Shown here in pieces: positions 40,211-50,646 of a stretch of 64,000 bases of DNA. The notes below the pieces were generated by a model, which saw only the letters and a program-made list of their open reading frames with translations, searched no databases and had not been told where the DNA came from. A program made the position numbers and the translations under genes. This DNA is from Nothopassalora personata (lineage: Eukaryota > Ascomycota > Dothideomycetes > Mycosphaerellales > Mycosphaerellaceae): the NCBI GenBank assembly GCA_033816765.1, contig CM066287.1:3348001-3412000 (forward strand), in the 5' to 3' direction. Positions within the stretch are counted from its first letter, which is position 1, and each line of letters opens with the position of its first letter.

Positions 40211-43200
40211 TTACTGTCCCTGCTGCCCAGGTAGTCTTCCCGCGTAGAAGTCGTCCCACACATCCGCGATCGGTAAGTTCACTATTTCTTCTGCTTTCCT
40301 CTTCTTTGCTTCTCCTTTCGGTGTCGTGCCCTCATTCGCCCCTCCTTCAACATCGTCCATAGGCGTATCATCGTGGTCCTTGAGCATCGCTTTGATCTGG
40401 TGATAGATCGGAACAAGGCTTTGTGGTGCACCTGCTACGCCGTCACCGAAGAGATCTTCGTTCCACGATTCCATGTTCAGGCAGAATCGAACAGCGTCAC
40501 TCTGACTAATATCACTGCTGCTGCTGCTCTGTGAACCTTCACTCGGAGTGAGATCAGGCGAAGAATCCACGTCCTGCAAGCCCGGTCTCAGCTCGTAAAT
40601 ACCGGACATGGGCTCTGTCTCCACCCAGCCCTCCTCATATGTATCGATGAGGCGATTCCAGTCGGCGGCAATGTCAAAGTCACTATTTGAAGGCTCGTTC
40701 AAAAGTATCGACCAATCGAAGTATGAGGCCTCGTTGATAGTGTCATTGCCTTCTGAGCCAGTTACTTCTGCAGGCTTGACAATGTCCAACTTCTGCATCA
40801 TGGCATCGCGTAACGTCTCATCCTTAGGCGCGTCGTTCCGCTTGGCATCAGCATCGATCTGCTTCTTCGTGTCCTTCTCTCTGAGATTTTGAGAAGCGAC
40901 GCCCTTCGACGACTGCTCTACTCCTGCCTTGTTGGGCTCGTCTTTGCGTATGGCTTGTGGTGTCACGAAGCGAGGCTTGCCTGCTGGGGCTGTGTCTGCG
41001 ATAGACGGCGCCACCATTTGTCCAACGTTACCGTGGATGTCCACTCCGAAGGTGACAGCAGCATTGTCCAGCAGAAATTCGAGCGCGTTTCCCACCTTTT
41101 GGTGGTGAGCCGATTCGTGGTCCCTGAGTTGATCCTCCGTCTCAAAGCCCTCCAGAGAAGCTTCGCAGGTGGAGTCCTTGCAACGGAATTTCTGTTGTTG
41201 CATCTCCCTATCAGATTCTGCCTTGACTTGAGCCTGACTCTTGCGAGCTTGATCAGGGCTCTGTGCCTTGCCATGGAGAACAGCCGACCCGGCACCAGCT
41301 GCTGGACTGCCCGCTTGTGCCGCCGGTGTAGACGCCTGACTGCCGTTGGGATCTGTCCTCCGCTTCTTGGCAGGCGGAATCTTGAGTTTATCCGTGGTGA
41401 GCTCGTTTCGACCAGGCTCATATTTCGGAACGCCGTGAGGGCTCGGTGCCGCACCTCCCCATTCAAAAGTCTTGTTGTTGTCTGTGGGAGCGGGGGGCGC
41501 CTTGTTGTTGGACGAGGCCTTCCGTACATGAGATTGCGAGGGCGTCCGTGCCATCGTGGCGGGCTGAACAGGCGGTTGACCTTTGCCTGTCTGTGATGAT
41601 CCCTTGGCTTGTTGTGCATCAAGGGCTTCTTTCCTTTTCTTGATCTCGGTCATGTAACCAGCTACAAAACGCTCCAGTTCCTGCAACTGTTGTGCTGTAA
41701 CAGTGAGCTGGCCGTCTCTGATGTTCTGTTTACTTTCGTCCCAATTTTGTTGCACCATCACCCTTGCACGAATGATCTTCCTAAGCATGCTATCGTCAAA
41801 GTTCAACTGAATGGCCACAATCAGCGTCCTCTGCAGATCTCTCAACGGATTCCAAAGCTTTTTCAGGCTAGTCTTGATCTTCTCTTGCGTGGCTGGATCT
41901 GTCGGAATGGATGGCCCACGGCCACCTACGGCGCTCGTAACTTCTTGCCACAACCTCTGGATTCTAAGTTGTATTTCGTGGCTGCCCGGCTGACCAGTCT
42001 GCTGCTGAGCTTGACCGGCTGACTGACCTGGCTGGCCTGGCTGGCCTGGCCGAGGTTGCTGATTGCTGCCTGGACCCATCTGTCCCTGTGCTTTTCGCAG
42101 GCTCTCGAGCTGTAGCTGTTGCATTCGTTGCATCTTCTGAAGGTATGTCTGCTTTTGGTCATCTGTCATATTCTTCATGGTGTCTGCCAGCCGTGAAGCG
42201 CCAGACATCGAGGGCTGTGGCTGGCTGCCTTGCATAGCCGGTACCTGGGCGTTGGACTGCTGCACAGGCTGGCTTGAAATCTCGATCACGTCGCTGTTTG
42301 CAGGTTGTGGCGGTTTCTGTTGACCATTATTTGCCTGGCCAGTCGCAGGTTGGGACAGTCGCTGTTGGTTAGCATTTGGCATGACAGCTTGAGCACCTGA
42401 ATTGATTTGACCTGGAAGACGCTGTCCCGGATTGTTTGGCATAGACTGCCGCATCTGGCGCATCTTTTCGAGTTTCTGCCGCACCATTATCGTGCCAATC
42501 TGCTCATCAGACATATTCACGGCCTGCGGTATTTTGCTTCGGAAAATTTGAATCTCTTGCGGACCAGGTGGCGGGAACGGAGGCCTGGGAGGTGCCTGAT
42601 TCATGTCATTTCCAGCTTGGGTGGGAGGCTGCATCATGGGTGCAGGCGGCACCATTTGTGCTTGAGGCGCTGGCCGATCGGGAACCGCCGCCGGTTGCTG
42701 TAGGCCATTATTCGAAGGCTGTTGCGGACCTGGGAGCAGTCCTTGGCCATTTTGTTGTGGCATGCTTGATGCCATGATGCTGCTGACTTGCTCTACAATC
42801 TGTTGGACTTCTTGTGGGCGTCCTTGGAACCACCGGTTCTGTAACTCGGCAACTTTTTGCATCGTCCCGGCAGGCATTACGTTGGCATTTTGGGCGATAT
42901 GTCGCTTCAGCGAACCCCAGGTGTTTGTTACTTGTGGCACAGCAATGCTCAGCTGTGTTAAAAGTTCTCTGGGAAATGGTCTCTGCTCTATCAGTTGATT
43001 CCTCAGCCTGTGTGCCATATGCTGTTGTTGCTGTATGCGCCGCTGCATTTGTGCTTGGCCGTCCATTTGCATCTGGTTTGGTGGTGGCTGAGAATTGAAG
43101 CCAGGTACGGCATTTCCCATCTGGTGCTGAAGCATGTTGGGCATCTGCTGGTTGGGTTGCGCCGATTGTTGCTGCGATTGTTGCTGCGGCAGTTGATGCT

Positions 43201-45089
43201 GCTGTTGCTGCTGCTGCGCCCCATTGTTTGACAGCCCAGGCTGACCCGGAGGCCTAGGAACCGCTCCCGGCGTCTTGAACTTCTCCAACACTGCTTGTAT
43301 CTGGGCAGGAGGCATTCTGCTTAGCTTTTCGCGATGCTGTTCCGGAACTCTCTGCAACAAAGCCAAGAGATGGGGCGGAAGATTGGGTTGCGTAGGGCCG
43401 GGCTGTTGCTGGGAACTATTCTGGTTCACCATGCTCTGATGATGTTGAGCAAGCTGACTGACACCATTCATAGGCGTCGCGGGCATGGGCTGTTGCTGTT
43501 GTTGCTGTTGCCGATTGGGCTGTGGTGTGCTGGGTGTACCTTGGCCAGGTGGTGCGATTGGTCGATTGAGCATAGACATAGCTGGAGAATTGACTTGAGC
43601 AGCGGCGTTGCTGCCAAACGCGTTAGATGCGTGCAGTCCTCCTGGTTGTCCTTGCAGCTGTGAATGCTGTCGGACCATGGCGTGTTGCTGAGCTTGCTGT
43701 TGTGCCATAAGCTGCTTCTGCATCCGCTCTCTGTTTTGAGATTCGTTCCGTTGTTGAAGGTAATACTGCATTTGCGCGTTCTGGTTCGTGTTCTGTCCTT
43801 GGTTTGCGCCGTTTTGATTCGCGAGCATCTGCGGGTTGATGTTCTGTGGCATGTTCATCTGATTGCCGAGTCCCATGTTGTTATTGTTGTTGTTGTTGTT
43901 ATTGTTGTTGCTTGCTGGCACAACTTGCTCGCCAGACTCTTGAAGCTTCAGAGCATTCGCCTGCTGACCTAATATACCCGAGAAGTCGATACCGCCGCCG
44001 CCAGTCTGTGACTGTGGTCTCTGGGATTGGTTATTCACCATCTGCATACCATTCTGCATGCCGGTATTGTTCTGCTGCTGTTTCTGTTGCATCTGGGTTT
44101 GTGCGCGTGTGACCAATAGCCGTAGCAAAGGGTCTTGGCCCTTGCTTCGCATAAGTGCGCGTTGTTCTTCTGGCAGCGAGTTTGCGAACTTTTCACGCAG
44201 CTGGTTCCTCGTGTCTTCGTCCATTCGTGCGTACATGCTCTTCGCGGCCTCAACCGCTTGTTGCAACATCGGATTTGATTGCGGCTGGGGCCGCTGACCC
44301 ATGCTGGCAGCTTGTGGTTGCGTCACCTGACCATTCACTTGACCGAGGTTGAGCCCTTGTGACTGCTGCTGATTCTGGAGATGCTGCGACGACATCTGCA
44401 GCGCGGATGGATCCATCGTCGCAGGCTGCTGCTGCTGTGCTTGCATCTGTAAAGGCGATGGCTGCATCTGGCGTTGCAGCTGCGCAGGAAATACCTGGTT
44501 CTGCCGGGGCGCCGCGTGCATCTGGCCGGTCTGGAAACCCATGTTGCCCATGCCATTATTTTGCATGTTCTGCATATTCTGCATGCCGTTCTGCATGTTC
44601 ATCATGTTCTGTGGCATCATGCCGCCGCCCAAGTTCATGGATGTCGCCTGTTGCTGTCGTCGACCTTGTATCTCTTTCATCTTCTCGGTCATTTTCTGCA
44701 TGTACTCATCCTTACTCTGAACTTGGGCCAAGACCCGCCGCTCCCACTCTTCAGCGATGCTGACGCATCGGGAGATGTCGGTGTGGATCTGGCGGAGGGC
44801 GGTGACACTGTGTGGAGAGGTTAGTGAATGCGACAAAGAGCGGGGCGGGCGGCTGGTGGTGGAGCTTGGGGACAACGTACAGTTGCATGATCTTGCTAGC
44901 ACGCTCGCGCAAATCGAAGGTGGCCTGCCATGTCCCCTGCAGCGACGGCAGCCTCACGCGGAGTCTGTCCATGATGGAGGCGTGTATCTGCTGCATGGGA
45001 TTGCCCGCCTGAGGCCGCTGCATACTCGCCATGGGATTCCCGCCTCCCTGGGCTGGGAGACCGTTGGACATCATGTTGCTTTGCTCCAT
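40211..45089 (-). CDS. MED15: Mediator complex subunit 15 (Gal11-type)
   Basis: Two exons (45089-44881 and 44807-40211, intron 73 nt) give 1601 residues. The intron interrupts an N-terminal KIX-like region: WQATFDLRERASKIMQL continues into VTALRQIHTDISRCV. Most of the protein is Gln/Asn/Met/Pro-rich, with poly-Gln runs, an eleven-Asn run and NMQNGMQNMQ repeats. Folded islands (for example around LPPHLLALLQRVPEQHREKL and SEIQLR-like helices) are spaced between. Near residue 1270 is FRCKDSTCEASLEGF followed by His residues, a C-x4-C-x15-H-x3-H arrangement that may bind zinc. MED15 sits in the Mediator tail and contacts activators through KIX and Gln-rich segments in the nucleus. It is divergent from MED7. 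Confidence 0.9.
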
Positions 45090-46995
45090 ATCGCCTGCGA
45101 GACTTCCCTCGCCGCTGCTTCGGCGCTATCGCAGCACGTCACTTCCTCGACCGACGCTGGGCCGGGAACAGAGTGTCTTCGGTCGCGTACACGGTCATTC
45201 GGCGGGTCGTGGTCGAGGTCGTGGTGAATGTTGTATGGGTAGGAGTGGCCGGCGGAGGCTTGAGCCTGTCCTCTTCTCTCTGTGTGTGCGTGTGTGCGTG
45301 TGTGTGTCTCTCCCGCTTGGTATCCAATAACGAGACAGAGGTTGCTGACGCCTGACAATTCGGAGGTCCTGATTGCGTCGATGGCAGAGTTGTGCAGAGG
45401 CTGCCCGCTCGAAACGTGCGAGATTTGGCGCCACAAAGGCCGTCGTTCGTATGTGTTCTATTCCACTCGTGTCGTAGAACCAGAGGGTGCTGGCATTCAA
45501 GGTTGCGACGACGACGACAACGACGACGACTGCAGCTGCGGACAAGAGCGACGCTTAGCGAACAATCAGACAAAACACAGGCACGTCTGCTGGCAGGGCC
45601 GTCTTCACCGTTGGTCAGGCGGCGGCCACAGGAAGAGGTAACTAGAGTGGACATCGAACAAGATACATCATACTAGCGCACGGGTCCTAGCGAAACGCCC
45701 TTGTTAGCAAGGTAATCGCTGCCAAAGCGGTTTTACTACTCTCTCTCTACCACTTGCATGCCCTGCTCCAGATATTAGCTCACAGACGGCATTGCAGAAA
45801 TATCGAAAACCTCCACTTCGTATGTCGTGCTGTATACACGGACTGGTAGGTTCCCAACTGTCAAAACCGTCGAGCCGTCTGTCTCTGGAGCTGCTCAGCG
45901 CCATCGATCGGCGCGATTACTGGCCGTACCGTGGGTCTCGCCGTTGCAGCTCTTACTAGCGTCCACCGCCATGCCTAATCAGGCTGCAGTACTCTACTGT
46001 ACAATAGACATGTCGCCCTTTCAAGACCGTACCTGTACCCTTCCTGCGAGCGCGATCAAGCGGCACTTCATCATGAACCACACTGCATGCTCGTAGCAAG
46101 CTACTCGGGCTCGAGATTCGCCATCATCGGAACAATTGCAGCAAACAGACCGAAGAAGCCCAGGCCTGGCCATGCTCGAGCCATGCTCGAGCCATGTCAC
46201 CAAACGCCGCATGCAAGGGTGAGGGCTGCCACTACAGGATGTGCTAGTCACACGAGTGTAAGGCAATCCCGGCCACGCCAAGTGAAGGTGACAGCGTCGT
46301 CGTCAAACTAATAATGGAGACATGAGTTCGACATGCAAGTCTGCTGCTCATGCTGCGAACTGTGACTCAGGAGCCGAAGACTAAGAACCAGCCAATCGTA
46401 CATGGCGTACCAGGCTACCGCGCGCGCCAACGTCCATAGCCAAACGCTCCGTCTCTCGTACCGGGTCGTGGTTAGAAACTGCGCATAGTCTCTTGGTCTG
46501 GATGTAAGGCTCACAAGTTGGCTTGATGGAGAACAGGTCTTCATTGCCAGACAGAGCAACATCAACGACTTCAAAGAACACAACAACAGTAGTTGCTCAG
46601 GGTCCATGAGAGTTGACCATCTAGGGCCGTCGTATGAGCAGCATGCAAGACCGGCATTTTAGCGAGACTACTGATGATGCAGTCGAGCATGTGCCGAAAG
46701 ACGGCGCTACAGCTGTGCTTAGAACCGGTCAATGCATTGGAATAGTTACCATCGATTCGCCGGAGTGAGCCCGTATGTGATGTGGGAGGATGTTGTCACG
46801 TGGTGGTTCATGAACTTGGTGATCGACACGCCACCTGTGCCGCGGTTCGGACGCAGGTCCGCCTCGCTCGAGTTTGAATAAAGCCACCCCACTCTAGTTC
46901 ATTTGCGTGCGTTGATAACAACACGCGACATCCGGACTCATACATCATCTCGAGGCTTTGACTACCTACATACCAGTCGAGTGTCAAATACAATC
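45090..46995. other. Shared upstream region of MED15 and MED7, no gene supported
   Basis: 1.9 kb with no frame I trust. It includes a GT-rich microsatellite (45281-45308), a GAC repeat near 45508-45530, and a tandem 11-bp duplication of CCATGCTCGAG near 46170-46192. Frames of 100-170 codons here are mostly created by the simple repeats. The promoters of both Mediator genes should be at the two ends. Confidence 0.5.
45281..45308. repeat. GT/GTGC microsatellite
   Basis: Imperfect TGTGTG-CG repeats on the plus strand flanked by CTCT runs. It lies in non-coding DNA upstream of MED15. Confidence 0.8.
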
Positions 46996-47742
46996 ATGGA
47001 GGAGACTGTGCCCACCGCACCGTTCCCCGCACCACCGCCATTCTACGCCCACTTCACAAAGTCAAACATAGCACGCTTGCGCCAGCTTCGCCGAGAGGCA
47101 GGCATCCCAGCAGCACACGTTGATGCAGCCATTGAATCGACATCTTCGAGAGACATAGATATCCTCTCCCTTCCCGTCGAGCTTCGTTATCTGATTTCCC
47201 CAGAGCCGCCCAGCGATGGAAAGTACTCAGTGTTTGGCGACGCGATAGACCCCAATGCGGCAGAAAGGTCACTAGCCGAGCGAGATGTCGAGCAGCTCTA
47301 CCCACACGACGACTCCGTCCGCCTCAATCCGCAACCGCACTTGATAGCACTGACGCGATCTCTGCTTACCACGTTTCTTGCGTTGGCTGGCATCCTGAGT
47401 CAAAATCCAGAGCTCTACGAGGAGAAGGTCAAGGATCTGCACACGATCGTCATGAACATCCATGAACTGATCAATCAGTATCGACCGCACCAGGCGCGAG
47501 AGACGCTCATCATGATGATGGAGGAGCGCGTGGACAAGATGAAGAAGGAGAGCCAAGATATTGACCAGGCAAAGCTGAAGGTGGTCAAGCTGCTGCAAGA
47601 CATACAGGATATGCAAAGAACGCATGCTGTCCCAGATGATGAGCACGATAAGCGGGACGGTGTGGTCCAGACTGCCAGCATTGTGGAGCGAAAAGCAAGA
47701 CAGCGCGCAGCATGGGCGTCGTTGCGGCAGGAAGTCGTATGA
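46996..47742 (+). CDS. MED7: Mediator complex subunit 7
   Basis: An intronless 248-residue protein. The N-terminus has the MED7 pattern TAPFPAPPPFYAHFT, then LPVELRYLISPEPPSDGKYSVFG, followed by the conserved helical hinge region (LLTTFLALAGILSQNPELY and LINQYRPHQARETLIMMMEE). A C-terminal coiled coil (around 175-240) pairs with MED21 in known Mediator structures. MED7 belongs to the middle module and links RNA polymerase II with regulators in the nucleus. The start is the ATG at 46996, in the family position; the frame extends further 5' but without homology. It is divergent from MED15. Confidence 0.95.
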   Translation: MEETVPTAPFPAPPPFYAHFTKSNIARLRQLRREAGIPAAHVDAAIESTSSRDIDILSLPVELRYLISPEPPSDGKYSVFGDAIDPNAAERSLAERDVEQLYPHDDSVRLNPQPHLIALTRSLLTTFLALAGILSQNPELYEEKVKDLHTIVMNIHELINQYRPHQARETLIMMMEERVDKMKKESQDIDQAKLKVVKLLQDIQDMQRTHAVPDDEHDKRDGVVQTASIVERKARQRAAWASLRQEVV

Positions 47743-48014
47743 GTGGTCGCGACTCTATTGCAGTCAAGAGTGTTGAAACAAAGGCCATACAGATTTTCAG
47801 CACCAGAAGAACAAGGCTAGCGGTCCAAAAAGTTCATGGCTGTCATCTCATTATGCATCGGGATCATAGTCATACATGACCGCTACATTCAATCACCACA
47901 TCATCACGCAGCATTCTGCTCTTGGATAGCAGCTCTCATCTGCCGGCCCGACTGCTCCGCGTTCGCCGCTCCTCTTGCACTGAGGGACCCACCCCCAGCA
48001 CCTGCCGTCGAAGA

Positions 48015-48353
48015 TCAGCCATGACGCGGTGTCTCCGGTCCGTGCGCTTCGAAGGACTCACCACTGACAGAGGCATTCTCCTCCTTCTCCTCAAGAGTGC
48101 TGCCATCTGCCTCAGTCTTCTTGCTGTTCTTGCCGGAAAAGGCTCCAGCTAGTACTCCGAAGACATTTAGGTTGAGACCGGCCTTTGGATGCCTTAGCAT
48201 GCAAGATCACATGTCACGGCAGCTCCTTACAACGCCTGGATCACTTACACTGGCGCTAGCCTTTGCACTCTGCTCCTTCTCCTCGATGACGGCGGAGTTG
48301 TCAGCTTTGCTGATTTCCTTGGGATGTCGCTTGGCTACGGCGGAGGCGGACAT
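48015..48353 (-). CDS. Small hypothetical protein, 90 residues
   Basis: Two exons (48353-48249 and 48182-48015) with a 66-nt intron. The donor is consensus (GTAAGT); the acceptor AAAG is chosen because it is the one that keeps the frame open. The protein starts MSASAVAKRHPKEIS, is highly charged and rich in Lys, Glu, Ala and Ser, and has one short hydrophobic core (LNLNVFGVLAGAFSG, around 39-53). There is no signal peptide and no family I recognise. It is transcribed in the same direction as COX15, 363 bp downstream of it, and is convergent with MED7. Existence is supported by a good ATG and splice donor and a coherent frame; function is unknown. Confidence 0.5.
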
Positions 48354-48716
48354 GGCTTGGATCAGGTTGGTGGAAAAGATATCTGATTAAGATGATGTAC
48401 AGCTCTGCGGTTTCTTTAGAGGGGCAGCTGGTGATTCCAGACCGTTAACGGTTGCCGCAGTGCTTATATTACAGTCTTCTTTCGCACTTTCGCATGGCTG
48501 TCGACCAATGACCTATGCGAAACAAGTTTCTGTGCTGCATTGTTTCCGTAACCGGGAGGTTGCGTCACTTGGGCGCGTGTTTCAGGTTGCTTGGCGGGGA
48601 ATGGCTGACTGATCTTTGGCCAGAGGCTGGATCCGCAATGAACAACGTGCTCTGCTCGATGAAGAGGAGCTGAGTATGTGCATCTATCGCCACTCTATTG
48701 ACTCAGTCACAGCTGC
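48354..48716. other. Intergenic region between COX15 and the small protein gene
   Basis: 363 bp. It should contain the promoter of the small gene and the COX15 terminator. No open frame or RNA gene is seen. Confidence 0.5.
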
Positions 48717-50237
48717 TCATGACGCGGGTTGACCAGCCGTTTTCTGCGCTGCGACCTGCTTGTTCCTCATCTTTGTCGAGGCTTCACGTACCAGCTTCAT
48801 AGTGCGTCTCGGTACCCAGACTCGACTCCCTAGCACGAACACCGTCGTCAACAGTGCGAGAGCTCCGGCCTGATGCGCCGAAGCCAATGGCGTGGGAACA
48901 AGGTACCAGAGAGTCGAGATGCCCAGCGCGACCTGCACGCCCACCATATGCACGACTCCCATCATTCCACCCTTCGCTGACTTGGGGAGGCTTGACCGTA
49001 CAGCGGGACTGAAGCGACTGTACGCCCACAACGCAACGATAGCCGTAAAACTCGTTGTTGCGAGAATCCGATGATCAAGCTGAACAAGGACTGGGTTCTC
49101 GAGGGCGTTACGCCAGTACAGATCCTTCTGATCCTCTGTATGCGAGTAAAAGGAATCGAACATCTCACGCTTTGGTGGAATCAACCCTTGGCCCATCCAA
49201 GGGAAGTCGTTGTAGATCAAGCCGGCATCGAGACCCGCGACGAGGGCACCAGACATGGCTGTGATGAAGACTAGAACAGATAAGGCGCCGACCATTCGCC
49301 TGAAGGGTCTCAATTCCGCGCGGTTCAAGCTCTCAAGCAGCTTCGCACTTTCCGCTGGATCGCGCAGAAGTCTATGCTCCTGGATAATTCGTAGTCCATT
49401 CCATAGCATAGTCAGGTAGACGACAAATGCTGTGCCCAGATGCGCTGCTAGGCGGTATTGGCTGACTCGCGGGTGCTTCCCTTGCTCGAAGAGATCGTCC
49501 TTCAGTCCACTCTTCACCATCCACCAGCCAATGAATCCTTGGAAGCCAATCAATCCGCATATGCCGACCAGTCTGCCTGCCATCCTCGGTGTGACTCGCC
49601 TCCTGATGATAAAGTATGCGGTTGGTACCAGGAAGGTGATTCCCACTACTCTGCCCCATAGTCTATGTATCCACTCCATCCAATATATCTGCTTGAACTC
49701 TTCCAAAATCATCCTACTGTTCAACATCTTGAACTCTGGACTGAGCTTGTATCGTGCAAACTCCTGCTCCCAATCCTCTTGATTTCGAGGTGGAAATGAG
49801 CCCGTCACTGGACGCCATTCTGTAATGCTGAGACCAGACTCCGTCAATCGCGTGAGACCACCAAATATAACGATGCCAAAGACGCTGGCTGCCGATCCAA
49901 TCAACCAGTATGCGACGGACTTGGAATTCGTTTTGGGCCACGAAGAAGTACTGCTCGGCGCGGAACGAGCCCCAGGCGATTGTCCCAAGCTTCGACCAAG
50001 TGCTGCAAGTGGTGATGCACGCGGCTGTGCATTGGTTGCTGAGCTCTGCAGTCGTAACTGTGCCGGGCCATGAGAGCGGAACGCTTTGAGGAAAGGCGAC
50101 TGACGTATTGATTGGTATGTTGCGGTTTTATTCGCCTGCTGCTGCTGTAGACATCTCTTGCAGACGAACGTGCCCTGGAAAGCCTTCTTGAACGCAAGTC
50201 GTGCCCGGATGGGCGACATGGCCGCTATCGAAGCCAT
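48717..50237 (-). CDS. COX15: Heme A synthase, cytochrome oxidase assembly protein COX15
   Basis: An intronless 506-residue protein. The first ~100 residues are Arg/Ser/Gln-rich and almost free of acidic residues, as expected for a mitochondrial presequence. About eight membrane segments follow. Family blocks are visible: FGGLTRLTESGLSITEWRP, WMEWIHRLWGR (heme-ligand His), YRLAAHLGTAF, SGALVAGLDAGLIYNDFPWM, LDHRILATT and LASAHQAGALALL, the last three carrying conserved His or Cys/His positions. The enzyme hydroxylates and oxidises the C8 methyl of heme O to the formyl of heme A in the inner mitochondrial membrane, needed for complex IV. The start at 50237 gives the normal length. It shares a 409-bp divergent promoter with the BTB gene. 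Confidence 0.96.
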   Translation of the reverse strand: MASIAAMSPIRARLAFKKAFQGTFVCKRCLQQQQANKTATYQSIRQSPFLKAFRSHGPAQLRLQSSATNAQPRASPLAALGRSLGQSPGARSAPSSTSSWPKTNSKSVAYWLIGSAASVFGIVIFGGLTRLTESGLSITEWRPVTGSFPPRNQEDWEQEFARYKLSPEFKMLNSRMILEEFKQIYWMEWIHRLWGRVVGITFLVPTAYFIIRRRVTPRMAGRLVGICGLIGFQGFIGWWMVKSGLKDDLFEQGKHPRVSQYRLAAHLGTAFVVYLTMLWNGLRIIQEHRLLRDPAESAKLLESLNRAELRPFRRMVGALSVLVFITAMSGALVAGLDAGLIYNDFPWMGQGLIPPKREMFDSFYSHTEDQKDLYWRNALENPVLVQLDHRILATTSFTAIVALWAYSRFSPAVRSSLPKSAKGGMMGVVHMVGVQVALGISTLWYLVPTPLASAHQAGALALLTTVFVLGSRVWVPRRTMKLVREASTKMRNKQVAAQKTAGQPAS

Positions 50238-50646
50238 TGAGGCGGCCTAAGTGGGGGAGGCGATGCAGAGATGGAAGATGTCAAGACGAAGGTTAGTGGA
50301 TTAGTGGGTTTAACTATATGGTAAGCCGATCGACGAGCATTGACCAGGCCTTAATCGAGCATTAGTACGAACTCACTAACAATTGGTGGCGTGATGAGGT
50401 CGCCACTACTGTACATCTCACCTGGTCTCTGGCAGTCACCGCAAACAACAGCAAACAGCACTCTCACGCACAGATTCGGTGACAACCCGACTGTGCATTG
50501 CCCTCAGATCTGCACTGGGGTGGCTGCAGAGCGCTGGCATCGTGTGACATGTGCCCCACGCAGCGCAGCAGCCCTTGTAAAGCTGCCTCTGGCCTGGTTC
50601 TCCCTGTATAACACCAACTATATCCTGTTTTCTACACACAGCCGAG
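50238..50646. promoter_or_regulatory. Divergent promoter region of COX15 and the BTB protein gene
   Basis: 409 bp between start codons. No coding frame is convincing. A TATA-like CTATATCCTG lies about 25 bp upstream of the BTB start, but I cannot place the transcription start sites. Confidence 0.45.

Noticed and set aside
40889..41596. 235-codon plus-strand frame
   Set aside because: It lies wholly antisense to MED15, in a region whose minus-strand frame is clearly protein-coding.
45281..45308. Microsatellite as a CRISPR or functional array
   Set aside because: Units are dinucleotides without spacers; it is a simple sequence repeat in a eukaryotic genome.
45139..45654. 171-codon minus-strand frame upstream of MED15
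   Set aside because: Composed of translated GT and GAC simple repeats; no family features.
46170..46192. Tandem CCATGCTCGAG duplication as a regulatory array
   Set aside because: Only two copies, far from either Mediator start, with no further matches noticed nearby.
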